Shown: piece after piece, positions 52,697-61,229 of the stretch | How the letters are laid out: each line of letters begins with the position of its first letter | Position numbering within the stretch: position 1 is the first letter of the stretch | Assembly: GCF_009764265.1 (NCBI RefSeq) | Contig: NZ_RWIR01000052.1 | Coordinates: 62,001-126,000, forward strand | Reading direction: 5' to 3' | Origin: Pseudomonas sp. PB101 | Lineage (GTDB): Bacteria; Pseudomonadota; Gammaproteobacteria; Pseudomonadales; Pseudomonadaceae | Length of the DNA: 64,000 nucleotides | Position numbers and translations under genes: made by a program | Notes under the pieces: model-generated | What the model saw: only the letters and a program-made list of their open reading frames with translations | The model's database searches: none | Told to the model about the DNA's origin: nothing

Positions 52697-54067
52697 ATGA
52701 GCGTTCCTCGTGAAACCATCGCAGCCGTCGCCACCGCCCAGGGCCGTGGCGGTGTAGGCATCGTGCGTATTTCCGGGCCGTTGGCCAGCGTTGCGGCCAA
52801 GGCCTTCAGTGGTCGCGACCTCAAGCCGCGATTTGCCCACTACGGTGCGTTCTTCGGTGAAAACGACGAAGTACTGGATCAGGGCATCGCGCTGTATTTT
52901 CCCGGGCCAAACTCGTTTACTGGCGAAGATGTCCTGGAACTACAGGGTCACGGCGGCCCGATCGTTCTGGATATGTTGCTCAAGCGCTGCCTGGAATTGG
53001 GTTGCCGGCTCGCCCGACCGGGGGAATTCAGTGAGCGCGCCTTCCTCAACGACAAACTGGACCTTGCCCAGGCCGAAGCCATTGCCGACCTGATTGAAGC
53101 CAGTTCTGCCCAGGCGGCGCGAAACGCGTTGCGCTCCCTGCAGGGCGCTTTCTCGTCACGTGTGCATAACCTCACCGAGCAACTGATCGGCCTGCGCATT
53201 TATGTCGAAGCGGCCATCGATTTCCCGGAAGAGGAAATCGACTTCCTCGCAGATGGCCACGTCCTGAGCATGCTCGACAAAGTGCGCGACGAGTTATCCA
53301 CCGTCATGCGCGAAGCCGGGCAGGGCGCCTTGCTGCGTGACGGCATGACCGTGGTGATTGCCGGTCGTCCGAATGCCGGTAAATCCAGCCTGCTCAATGC
53401 GCTGGCCGGGCGTGAAGCGGCGATCGTGACCGAAATTGCCGGTACCACCCGCGACGTACTCCGTGAACATATCCACATCGATGGCATGCCGCTGCATGTG
53501 GTGGATACCGCCGGTCTGCGCGATACCGATGACCATGTGGAAAAAATCGGCGTCGAACGTGCCTTGAAAGCCATCGGCGAAGCGGATCGGGTGCTGTTGG
53601 TAGTCGATGCCACCGCACCGGAAGCCCTTGATCCGTTTGCATTGTGGCCGGAATTTCTGGAAACCCGTCCCGATCCCGCGAAAGTGACCTTGATCCGCAA
53701 CAAGGCTGACCTTACGGGTGAAGCCATTGCCATGGAGATCAGCGAGGACGGTCACGTCACCATCAGCCTGAGTGCCAAGTCCGCAGGTGCTGGCCTGGAA
53801 CTGCTGCGCGATCACCTCAAGGCCTGCATGGGCTACGAGCAAACGTCCGAAAGCAGCTTCAGTGCTCGCCGGCGGCATCTGGAGGCGCTGCGTCATGCCA
53901 GTGCTGCCCTCGAGCATGGCCGTGCGCAATTGACCCTGGCCGGTGCTGGTGAGCTGCTGGCCGAGGATTTGCGCCAGGCTCAGCACTCGCTGGGAGAAAT
54001 CACCGGCGCTTTCAGCTCCGACGATCTGTTGGGGCGAATCTTCTCCAGCTTCTGCATCGGTAAGTAA
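52697..54067 (+). CDS. mnmE: tRNA modification GTPase MnmE
   Basis: With MnmG makes the 5-carboxymethylaminomethyl group on U34 of several tRNAs. 456 residues: N-terminal tetrahydrofolate-binding domain, helical domain interrupted by a G domain with GRPNAGKSSLLNALAG, DTAGLRDTDD and NKAD, and the invariant C-terminal CIGK (Cys453). The ATG at 52697 is used. Its partner gene mnmG follows after an origin-like interval of 550 bp. Confidence 0.97.
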   Translation: MSVPRETIAAVATAQGRGGVGIVRISGPLASVAAKAFSGRDLKPRFAHYGAFFGENDEVLDQGIALYFPGPNSFTGEDVLELQGHGGPIVLDMLLKRCLELGCRLARPGEFSERAFLNDKLDLAQAEAIADLIEASSAQAARNALRSLQGAFSSRVHNLTEQLIGLRIYVEAAIDFPEEEIDFLADGHVLSMLDKVRDELSTVMREAGQGALLRDGMTVVIAGRPNAGKSSLLNALAGREAAIVTEIAGTTRDVLREHIHIDGMPLHVVDTAGLRDTDDHVEKIGVERALKAIGEADRVLLVVDATAPEALDPFALWPEFLETRPDPAKVTLIRNKADLTGEAIAMEISEDGHVTISLSAKSAGAGLELLRDHLKACMGYEQTSESSFSARRRHLEALRHASAALEHGRAQLTLAGAGELLAEDLRQAQHSLGEITGAFSSDDLLGRIFSSFCIGK

Positions 54068-54617
54068 CCCGCCTGTTGTTCACAGACAGGCCATTCGTGC
54101 CTGTCTGCTCCCTCCTTTTGTGAATAAACCCTCCAGTGCCGAGCGGACATTGTCTGCTTGAGCTGAATTTTCGTGCGCGGATTTTGAGCAAACGACGTTT
54201 TTCTGTGGATTAAGCCCTGTGAATAACCGCCACTAAGGTCAGTTGATAACAGGGCCTGAAAACTGGATATAACCACCCCTGTGGATAAGCACCTCTTTCA
54301 TCCACAGGCTTACCCCGGTTATCCAAGGGCCTCATTGGCACATGAACACAGGGTTTTGAATCTCTGTACACATTGAAAATAAAGGTCTGTAGAGATCTAT
54401 CCACAGAAAGGCAGGTACATAGAAATAAACATAAAAACAAAGATTTAATAAATTTCTTTCTTTTTAATTTCTATAACTCCGACTTTTCCACAGCTGGTTA
54501 AATTTTGTGCAAAGGGTTCTTTAGGAAGGGCGAAGTCCCTATACTTGTCGACCAGGTCCAAAAACCTGAGCTCAAACTATTCCTGAATTACCTACTTAAG
54601 CAGGCACGAGGTGCGTG
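54068..54617. other. Second origin-like region (mnmE-mnmG interval)
   Basis: 550 bp without a gene. DnaA boxes: perfect TTATCCACA at 54280 (-); consensus-compatible TTATTCACA at 54218 (-) and TTTTCCACA at 54484 (+); single-mismatch boxes at 54204 (-), 54298 (+) and 54397 (+). An AT-rich block (54420-54478) lies next to them. This is the position of the second autonomously replicating segment reported for P. putida and P. aeruginosa (Yee and Smith). The mnmG promoter must also lie here. Origin activity here is inferred. Confidence 0.75.
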
Positions 54618-56516
54618 GTGGATTTCCCTTCCCGTTTTGAAGTGATCGTCATCGGCGGCGGTCATGCCGGTACCGAGGCAGCACTGGCCTCAGCACGTAT
54701 GGGGGTTAAAACCCTGTTGCTGACGCATAACGTGGAAACCCTCGGTGCCATGAGTTGCAACCCGGCCATTGGCGGGATCGGCAAAAGCCACCTGGTCAAG
54801 GAAATCGATGCCCTGGGTGGCGCGATGGCCATTGCTACCGACAAAGGCGGCATCCAGTTTCGCGTGTTGAACAGCCGCAAAGGCCCGGCCGTGCGTGCAA
54901 CCCGTGCACAGGCAGACCGGGTTCTGTACAAGGCCGCTGTCCGCGAAATCCTGGAAAACCAGCCGAACCTGTGGATATTTCAACAGGCAGCCGATGACCT
55001 GATCGTCGAGCAGGAACAAGTGCGTGGCGTAGTGACCCAAATGGGCCTGCGTTTTCTCGCCGACTCGGTGGTTTTGACCACAGGCACCTTCCTCGGTGGA
55101 CTTATCCACATCGGTTTGCAGAATTTTTCCGGTGGTCGCGCCGGTGATCCGCCATCGATCGCGCTGGCTCACCGCCTGCGTGAACTGCCGCTGCGCGTGG
55201 GTCGCCTGAAAACCGGTACACCGCCGCGTATTGACGCCCGCTCTGTGGATTTCTCGGTGATGACCGAGCAAGCCGGCGATACACCGATCCCGGTGATGTC
55301 GTTCATGGGGTCCAAAGAGCAACATCCGCGGCAAGTCAGCTGCTGGATTACCCACACCAACGCCCGCACCCACGAAATCATTGCCGCGAACCTCGACCGT
55401 TCGCCGATGTATTCCGCTGCCGGTGAGATCGAAGGCATCGGCCCGCGTTATTGCCCGTCGATCGAAGACAAGATCCATCGCTTTGCCGACAAGGAAAGCC
55501 ATCAGGTCTTCATCGAACCGGAAGGTTTGACGACAAACGAGCTGTATCCGAACGGGATATCCACATCCCTGCCGTTCGACGTGCAATTGCAGATCGTGCA
55601 ATCGATCCGCGGCATGGAAAACGCGCACATCGTGCGTCCGGGCTACGCCATCGAGTACGACTACTTCGACCCGCGCGACCTGAAGTACAGCCTGGAAACC
55701 AAAGTCATTGGCGGCCTGTTTTTCGCCGGACAAATCAACGGCACCACCGGTTACGAAGAAGCCGGCGCCCAGGGTTTGCTCGCCGGCACCAACGCGGCAC
55801 TGCGCGCCCAAGGCAAAGAGGCCTGGTGTCCGCGTCGCGACGAGGCCTACATCGGTGTGTTGGTCGACGACCTGATTACCCTCGGTACCCAAGAGCCGTA
55901 CCGGATGTTCACCTCCCGTGCCGAGTACCGTTTGATCCTGCGCGAAGACAACGCCGACCTGCGCTTGACCGAAAAAGGCCGTGAACTCGGCCTGGTCGAT
56001 GACGTGCGCTGGGCAGCTTTCTGCAAAAAACGCGAAAGCATCGAACTGGAAGAGCAGCGCCTGAAGAGCACCTGGGTTCGCCCGGGCACCGAACAGGGCG
56101 ATGCGATTGCCGAAAAATTCGGCACGCCGCTGACTCACGAATACAACCTGCTCAATCTCTTGAGCCGTCCGGAAATCGACTACGCTGGTCTGATCTCCGT
56201 CACTGGCGGTGGCGCAGAAGATCCACAGGTTGCCGAACAGGTCGAGATCAAGACCAAGTACGCCGGTTACATCGATCGTCAACAGGATGAAATCGCCCGC
56301 CTGCGAGCCAGCGAAGACACCAAACTGCCTGTGGATATCGATTACACGAATATTTCCGGTCTCTCCAAAGAGATCCAGAGCAAGCTCGGTGCGACCCGTC
56401 CAGAGACTTTGGGCCAGGCTTCGCGTATCCCGGGCGTAACGCCGGCAGCCATTTCGCTGTTGATGATTCATTTGAAAAAACGCGGCGCGGGCCGTCAGTT
56501 GGAGCAAAGCGCTTGA
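54618..56516 (+). CDS. mnmG: tRNA uridine 5-carboxymethylaminomethyl modification enzyme MnmG
   Basis: FAD-dependent partner of MnmE (old name gidA). 632 residues with the FAD loop GGGHAGTEAALASARMG, MSCNPAIGGIGKSHLVKE and the conserved INGTTGYEEAGAQGL block. The start is GTG; two GTG codons stand in tandem and the second (54618) is taken because it gives the usual MDFPSRFEV N-terminus and fits the GAGGTG ribosome site. Overlaps rsmG by four bases. Confidence 0.97.
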   Translation: MDFPSRFEVIVIGGGHAGTEAALASARMGVKTLLLTHNVETLGAMSCNPAIGGIGKSHLVKEIDALGGAMAIATDKGGIQFRVLNSRKGPAVRATRAQADRVLYKAAVREILENQPNLWIFQQAADDLIVEQEQVRGVVTQMGLRFLADSVVLTTGTFLGGLIHIGLQNFSGGRAGDPPSIALAHRLRELPLRVGRLKTGTPPRIDARSVDFSVMTEQAGDTPIPVMSFMGSKEQHPRQVSCWITHTNARTHEIIAANLDRSPMYSAAGEIEGIGPRYCPSIEDKIHRFADKESHQVFIEPEGLTTNELYPNGISTSLPFDVQLQIVQSIRGMENAHIVRPGYAIEYDYFDPRDLKYSLETKVIGGLFFAGQINGTTGYEEAGAQGLLAGTNAALRAQGKEAWCPRRDEAYIGVLVDDLITLGTQEPYRMFTSRAEYRLILREDNADLRLTEKGRELGLVDDVRWAAFCKKRESIELEEQRLKSTWVRPGTEQGDAIAEKFGTPLTHEYNLLNLLSRPEIDYAGLISVTGGGAEDPQVAEQVEIKTKYAGYIDRQQDEIARLRASEDTKLPVDIDYTNISGLSKEIQSKLGATRPETLGQASRIPGVTPAAISLLMIHLKKRGAGRQLEQSA

Positions 56517-57157
56517 GTTCGTTGGTCACTTCGCAACATGCAGAAGAGTTATCCACAGGTGCCCGCCAGCTTGGCGTCACGCTGACAGACACCCAGCACG
56601 CGCAACTGCTGGGTTATCTGGCCCTGTTGATCAAATGGAACAAGGCCTACAACCTCACCGCCGTGCGTGATCCTGACGAAATGGTCTCCCGCCATCTGCT
56701 CGACAGCCTGAGCGTGATGTCATTCATCGAAAACGGACGCTGGCTCGACGTCGGCAGCGGCGGCGGCATGCCCGGCATTCCGTTGGCCATCCTGTTTCCC
56801 GAGTCCCAGGTGACTTGCCTGGACAGCAACGGCAAGAAAACCCGCTTCCTGACCCAGGTCAAACTCGAACTCAAACTGGATAACCTGCAAGTTATCCACA
56901 GTCGCGTCGAAGCCTTCCAGCCTGCCCAGCCGTTCAACGGGATCATTTCCCGGGCGTTCAGCAGCATGGAGAACTTCAGCAACTGGACTCGCCACCTCGG
57001 CGATAGCGAAACACGCTGGCTGGCAATGAAGGGCGTTCATCCGGCCGATGAGCTGGTAGCATTGCCGGCAGACTTCCACCTCGATAGCGAACACGCCCTG
57101 GCCGTACCTGGTTGCCAAGGCCAACGCCATCTGCTGATACTGCGCCGCACGGCATGA
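56513..57157 (+). CDS. rsmG: 16S rRNA (guanine-527-N7)-methyltransferase
   Basis: Methylates G527 of 16S rRNA (old name gidB). 214 residues with the SAM-binding DVGSGGGMPGIPLAI. The start is a TTG overlapping the mnmG stop (TTGA); no ATG or GTG gives a full-length protein. Two perfect DnaA boxes lie in the gene (56549, 56892). parA follows 18 bp after the stop. Confidence 0.95.
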   Translation: MSSLVTSQHAEELSTGARQLGVTLTDTQHAQLLGYLALLIKWNKAYNLTAVRDPDEMVSRHLLDSLSVMSFIENGRWLDVGSGGGMPGIPLAILFPESQVTCLDSNGKKTRFLTQVKLELKLDNLQVIHSRVEAFQPAQPFNGIISRAFSSMENFSNWTRHLGDSETRWLAMKGVHPADELVALPADFHLDSEHALAVPGCQGQRHLLILRRTA

Positions 57158-57175
57158 TTGGGAACACAAGCAAGA

Positions 57176-57973
57176 ATGGCTAAGGTATTCGCGATAGCGA
57201 ACCAAAAGGGTGGCGTGGGCAAAACCACCACCTGCATCAACCTCGCAGCATCCCTGGTCGCGACCAAGCGTCGGGTGCTGTTGATCGACCTTGATCCACA
57301 GGGCAACGCCACCATGGGTAGCGGTGTGGATAAACACGGCCTGGAAAACTCGGTCTACGACCTGCTGATCGGCGAATGCGACCTGGCCCAGGCCATGCAC
57401 TTCTCCGAACACGGTGGTTACCAGTTGTTGCCGGCCAACCGCGACCTCACCGCGGCCGAAGTGGTTCTGCTGGAAATGCAGATGAAGGAAAGTCGCCTGC
57501 GCAGTGCGCTGGCGCCGATCCGCGAAAACTACGACTACATCCTGATCGACTGCCCGCCGTCGCTGTCGATGCTGACCTTGAACGCACTGGTTGCCGCCGA
57601 CGGGGTGATTATCCCCATGCAGTGCGAGTACTTCGCCCTCGAAGGCTTGAGCGACCTTGTGGATAACATCAAGCGCATCGCCGAGCTGCTCAACCCGAAC
57701 CTCAAGGTCGAAGGCCTGCTGCGCACGATGTACGACCCGCGCCTGAGCCTGATGAACGATGTCTCGGCGCAGCTCAAGGAACACTTCGGCGAACAGCTCT
57801 ACGACACCGTCATTCCGCGCAACATCCGTCTGGCCGAAGCGCCAAGCTACGGCATGCCGGCGCTGGCGTACGACAAATCCTCGCGCGGTGCCGTTGCCTA
57901 CCTGGCACTGGCGGGCGAAATGGTTCGTCGTCAGCGCAAAAACTCACGCATCGCCGCCGCTCAGGCAACTTAA
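57176..57973 (+). CDS. parA: Chromosome partitioning ATPase ParA (Soj)
   Basis: Walker-type ATPase that moves the ParB-parS complex and segregates the origin. 265 residues with the deviant Walker A KGGVGKTT (residues 11-18), LIDLDPQGNAT and ILIDCPPSL. No N-terminal regulator domain, as for chromosomal Soj-type proteins. Forms an operon with parB nine bases downstream. Two perfect DnaA boxes lie in the gene (57325, 57658). Confidence 0.97.
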   Translation: MAKVFAIANQKGGVGKTTTCINLAASLVATKRRVLLIDLDPQGNATMGSGVDKHGLENSVYDLLIGECDLAQAMHFSEHGGYQLLPANRDLTAAEVVLLEMQMKESRLRSALAPIRENYDYILIDCPPSLSMLTLNALVAADGVIIPMQCEYFALEGLSDLVDNIKRIAELLNPNLKVEGLLRTMYDPRLSLMNDVSAQLKEHFGEQLYDTVIPRNIRLAEAPSYGMPALAYDKSSRGAVAYLALAGEMVRRQRKNSRIAAAQAT

Positions 57974-57982
57974 GGAATCCCC

Positions 57983-58855
57983 ATGGCCGTCAAGAAACGA
58001 GGTCTCGGACGAGGACTGGATGCACTGCTGAGTGGTCCGACCGTCAGCTCGCTGGAAGAACAAGCGGCGCAAGCCGATCACCGTGAGCTGCAACACTTGC
58101 CACTGGACTTGCTCCAGCGCGGCAAGTACCAGCCGCGTCGTGACATGGACCCGCAGGCGCTCGAAGAGCTGGCGCAGTCGATCAAGGCCCAGGGCGTCAT
58201 GCAGCCCATCGTGGTGCGCCCGATCGGCGCTGGCCGCTTCGAAATCATTGCCGGTGAACGCCGCTGGCGTGCCAGCCAGCAGGCCGGGCAGGAAACCATC
58301 CCGGCGATGGTTCGCGATGTACCCGATGAAACCGCGATCGCCATCGCGCTGATCGAGAACATCCAGCGCGAAGACCTCAACCCCATCGAAGAAGCGGTGG
58401 CCCTGCAGCGCTTGCAGCAGGAGTTCCAGCTGACCCAGCAACAGGTGGCCGAGGCTGTGGGCAAGTCCCGGGTGACCGTGGCGAACCTGTTGCGCCTGAT
58501 TTCCTTGCCGGAAGTCATCAAGACCATGTTGTCCCACGGCGACCTGGAAATGGGTCATGCCCGTGCTTTGCTCGGTTTGCCGGAAAATCAGCAGGTCGAA
58601 GGGGCGCGACATGTTGTCGCACGCGGGCTGACCGTGCGCCAAACCGAGGCACTGGTTCGCCAGTGGTTGAGTGGTAAACCTGAGCCTGTTGAAGCGGCAA
58701 AACCGGACCCGGATATCGCCCGTCTCGAACAGCGCCTGGCCGAGCGCCTAGGCTCTGCGGTGCAGATTCGCCACGGTAAGAAGGGTAAGGGGCAGTTGGT
58801 GATTGGCTACAACTCCCTGGACGAGCTTCAAGGCGTACTCGCACATATCCGCTGA
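57983..58855 (+). CDS. parB: Chromosome partitioning protein ParB (Spo0J)
   Basis: CTP-dependent clamp that binds parS and spreads. 290 residues: N-terminal ParA-interacting MAVKKRGLGRGLDALL, the CTP-binding GERRWRASQQAG motif, helix-turn-helix (LTQQQVAEAVGKSRVTVANLLRL, ~150-172) and C-terminal dimerisation domain. TAAGGAATCC precedes the ATG. Its targets are the two parS sites in recF and perhaps others outside the window. Confidence 0.97.
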   Translation: MAVKKRGLGRGLDALLSGPTVSSLEEQAAQADHRELQHLPLDLLQRGKYQPRRDMDPQALEELAQSIKAQGVMQPIVVRPIGAGRFEIIAGERRWRASQQAGQETIPAMVRDVPDETAIAIALIENIQREDLNPIEEAVALQRLQQEFQLTQQQVAEAVGKSRVTVANLLRLISLPEVIKTMLSHGDLEMGHARALLGLPENQQVEGARHVVARGLTVRQTEALVRQWLSGKPEPVEAAKPDPDIARLEQRLAERLGSAVQIRHGKKGKGQLVIGYNSLDELQGVLAHIR

Positions 58856-58900
58856 AACATTTCCTCATGTAGCGCGCAGTCGGAAATCACTACCTGACAG

Positions 58901-58929
58901 TTGAATAGGGGCAGAACCGCCCCTATACT
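58901..58929 (+). promoter_or_regulatory. Sigma-70 promoter of the atp operon with a dyad in the spacer
   Basis: TTGAAT (58901-58906) and TATACT (58924-58929) at 17-bp spacing. Within and around the spacer, TAGGGGC (58906-58912) and GCCCCTA (58919-58925) form a 7-bp inverted repeat that covers the -10 edge; it could be an operator. Confidence 0.7.
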
Positions 58930-59003
58930 CTGCGCGCATTTTGTCGGCACAAATTATGCCAAGTTAGTGAATTTCGGCAGCCGACCATTGGAGAGTAAAA
59001 GTG

Positions 59004-59411
59004 ATGGAAACCCGCACGCCAAACCGCCTGCCCTTCCATCGCCTGGCAGTTTTTCCGGTGTTGATGGCTCAATTTGTCGTGTTGCTGATCGCCGCTTTGG
59101 CGCTCTGGTACCGATATGGAGTCGTTGCCGGGTACTCCGGACTCTGCGGAGGCCTGATAGCCTTGCTACCCAATGTTTATTTCGCTCACAGGGCATTTCG
59201 GTTTTCCGGCGCCCGAGCAGCCCAGTCCATCGTCCGGTCATTTTATGCCGGCGAGGCAGGCAAACTGATTTTGACGGCAGTGCTGTTTGCACTGGTGTTT
59301 GCAGGTGTGAAGCCACTGGCGCCGATTGCAGTATTCGGTGCCTTCGTGCTGACTCAGTCGGTCAGCTGGTTCGCTCCCCTGCTGATGAGAACAAGACTTT
59401 CGAGACCTTAG
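59004..59411 (+). CDS. atpI: ATP synthase subunit I
   Basis: A small hydrophobic protein of 135 residues with four membrane helices that assists c-ring assembly and is not part of the finished enzyme. Helices at about 17-33, 37-57, 78-97 and 104-124. GGAGAG lies upstream; the preceding in-frame GTG (59001) is an alternative start. First gene of the atp operon. Confidence 0.9.
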   Translation: METRTPNRLPFHRLAVFPVLMAQFVVLLIAALALWYRYGVVAGYSGLCGGLIALLPNVYFAHRAFRFSGARAAQSIVRSFYAGEAGKLILTAVLFALVFAGVKPLAPIAVFGAFVLTQSVSWFAPLLMRTRLSRP

Positions 59412-59427
59412 GGCGTTTGAGGCAACC

Positions 59428-60297
59428 ATGGCAGAAACAACCGCTTCGGGCTATATCCAGCACCACTTGCAGAACCTGACCTTCGGTCAGCACCCTACCG
59501 GCGGCTGGGGCTTTGCCCACACCGCAGCAGAAGCCAAGGAAATGGGCTTCTGGGCTTTCCACGTCGATACTCTCGGCTGGTCGGTCGCTTTGGGTCTGAT
59601 CTTCGTTCTTCTTTTCCGCATGGCGGCAAAGAAGGCGACTTCCGGTCAGCCTGGTGCTTTGCAGAACTTCGTTGAAGTTTTGGTCGAATTCGTCGATGGC
59701 AGCGTGAAAGACAGCTTCCATGGCCGTAGCCCGGTGATTGCACCGCTGGCACTGACCATCTTCGTCTGGGTGTTCCTGATGAACGCCGTCGACCTGATTC
59801 CGGTCGACTGGATTCCTCAGCTGGCCATGGCGATCTCCGGCGATCCGCACATTCCATTCCGTGCCGTATCGACCACTGACCCGAACGCTACCCTGGGCAT
59901 GGCCCTGTCGGTGTTCGCGTTGATCATTTTCTACAGCATCAAGGTCAAGGGCATCGGCGGCTTTATCGGCGAACTGACCCTGCACCCGTTCGGCAGCAAG
60001 AACATCTTCGTTCAGGCCCTGCTGATCCCGGTGAACTTCCTGCTGGAATTCGTGACCCTGATCGCCAAGCCGATCTCCCTGGCTCTGCGTCTGTTCGGCA
60101 ACATGTACGCCGGCGAGCTGGTCTTCATTCTGATTGCTGTGATGTTCGGCAGCGGTCTGCTCTGGCTTAGTGGCCTGGGCGTTGTTCTGCAGTGGGCGTG
60201 GGCTGTGTTCCACATCCTGATCATCACCCTGCAGGCGTTCATCTTCATGATGTTGACCATCGTTTACCTGTCGATGGCACACGAAGAAAACCATTAA
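59428..60297 (+). CDS. atpB: ATP synthase F0 subunit a
   Basis: Proton-channel subunit of the F0 sector, 289 residues, with five or six membrane helices. The essential Arg lies in the conserved LALRLFGNMYAGEL. It forms the half-channels next to the c-ring. Follows atpI after 16 bp. Confidence 0.97.
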   Translation: MAETTASGYIQHHLQNLTFGQHPTGGWGFAHTAAEAKEMGFWAFHVDTLGWSVALGLIFVLLFRMAAKKATSGQPGALQNFVEVLVEFVDGSVKDSFHGRSPVIAPLALTIFVWVFLMNAVDLIPVDWIPQLAMAISGDPHIPFRAVSTTDPNATLGMALSVFALIIFYSIKVKGIGGFIGELTLHPFGSKNIFVQALLIPVNFLLEFVTLIAKPISLALRLFGNMYAGELVFILIAVMFGSGLLWLSGLGVVLQWAWAVFHILIITLQAFIFMMLTIVYLSMAHEENH

Positions 60298-60321
60298 GAC
60301 CAGTCTCGACTAGTCTGATGT

Positions 60322-60343
60322 CCTTCCCGGTCAAACGGGAAGG
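60322..60343 (+). other. Intercistronic hairpin between atpB and atpE
   Basis: CCTTCCCG-gtcaaa-CGGGAAGG, 8-bp perfect stem without a T-tract, in the 133-bp gap before the highly expressed c-subunit gene. It may protect or process the mRNA. Confidence 0.6.
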
Positions 60344-60420
60344 TGCTCCTGACGGGGCATCTGAAACGATTTGTTTTACCGCTTTAATCTAAAAAACCTA
60401 AACCATACGACGTAAAAGTC

Positions 60421-60430
60421 GGGAGGAAAG
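60421..60430 (+). promoter_or_regulatory. Strong ribosome-binding site of atpE
   Basis: GGGAGGAAAG immediately before the atpE ATG is a near-perfect Shine-Dalgarno, fitting the need for about ten c subunits per enzyme. Confidence 0.8.
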
Positions 60431-60688
60431 ATGGAAACTGTAGTTGGTCTAACCGCTATCGCTGTTGCACTGTTGATCGGCCTGGGCGCACTGGGTACCG
60501 CAATTGGTTTCGGCCTGCTGGGCGGCAAGTTCCTGGAAGGCGCAGCGCGTCAACCAGAAATGGTTCCAATGCTGCAAGTTAAAATGTTCATCGTTGCCGG
60601 TCTGCTCGACGCCGTAACCATGATCGGTGTTGGTATCGCTCTGTTCTTCACCTTTGCGAACCCGTTCGTTGGTCAGATCGCTGGCTAA
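60431..60688 (+). CDS. atpE: ATP synthase F0 subunit c
   Basis: Ring-forming proteolipid of 85 residues with two membrane helices joined by the polar loop RQPE (40-43). The proton-carrying carboxylate is Asp60 in [10 protein letters not shown]. Flanked by hairpins on both sides and preceded by a strong ribosome site, features expected for overproduction relative to the neighbouring subunits. Confidence 0.98.
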
Positions 60689-60710
60689 TTACTCGGATCT
60701 TCCGGGTAAT
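60688..60710 (+). other. Hairpin at the end of atpE
   Basis: ATTACTCGGA-tct-TCCGGGTAAT, a 10-bp stem with one G-U pair and a 3-base loop, starting on the last base of the atpE stop codon. No T-tract, so a stabiliser or processing site is more likely than a terminator. Confidence 0.6.
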
Positions 60711-60746
60711 TTGGTGTGATGGACAACGTAACTGCGAGGTGTTGGC

Positions 60747-61217
60747 GTGAACATTAATGCGACCCTGATTGGCCAGTCCGTTGCGTTCCTGATTTTTGTA
60801 CTGTTCTGCATGAAGTTCGTATGGCCTCCGGTCATCGCGGCTTTGCACGAACGTCAAAAGAAGATCGCTGATGGTCTGGACGCTGCCAGCCGAGCAGCTC
60901 GCGACCTGGAGTTGGCCCAAGAGAAAGCGGGTCAGCAACTGCGCGAAGCGAAAGCTCAGGCAGCTGAAATCATCGAGCAAGCCAAGAAACGCGGTAATCA
61001 GATCGTTGAAGAGGCTGTTGAAAAAGCCCGTATCGACGCTGACCGTGTGAAGGTTCAGGCTCAAGCCGAGATCGAACAGGAACTGAACAGTGTCAAAGAC
61101 GCGCTGCGTGCCCAAGTGGGCTTGCTGGCAGTCGGCGGCGCCGAGAAGATCCTGGGTGCCACAATCGATCAAAACGCGCACGCAGAGCTGGTTAACCAAC
61201 TGGCTGCTGAAATCTAA
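60747..61217 (+). CDS. atpF: ATP synthase F0 subunit b
   Basis: Peripheral-stalk subunit of 156 residues: one N-terminal membrane helix (about 7-26) and a long charged helix that dimerises as a right-handed coiled coil, ending in the delta-binding region. The start is GTG at 60747 (MNINATLIGQS). Confidence 0.96.
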   Translation: MNINATLIGQSVAFLIFVLFCMKFVWPPVIAALHERQKKIADGLDAASRAARDLELAQEKAGQQLREAKAQAAEIIEQAKKRGNQIVEEAVEKARIDADRVKVQAQAEIEQELNSVKDALRAQVGLLAVGGAEKILGATIDQNAHAELVNQLAAEI

Positions 61218-61229
61218 GCGAGGGCGATC

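Noticed and set aside
54690..56507. 605-codon open frame antisense to mnmG
   Set aside because: mnmG is intact; the antisense product lacks any domain.
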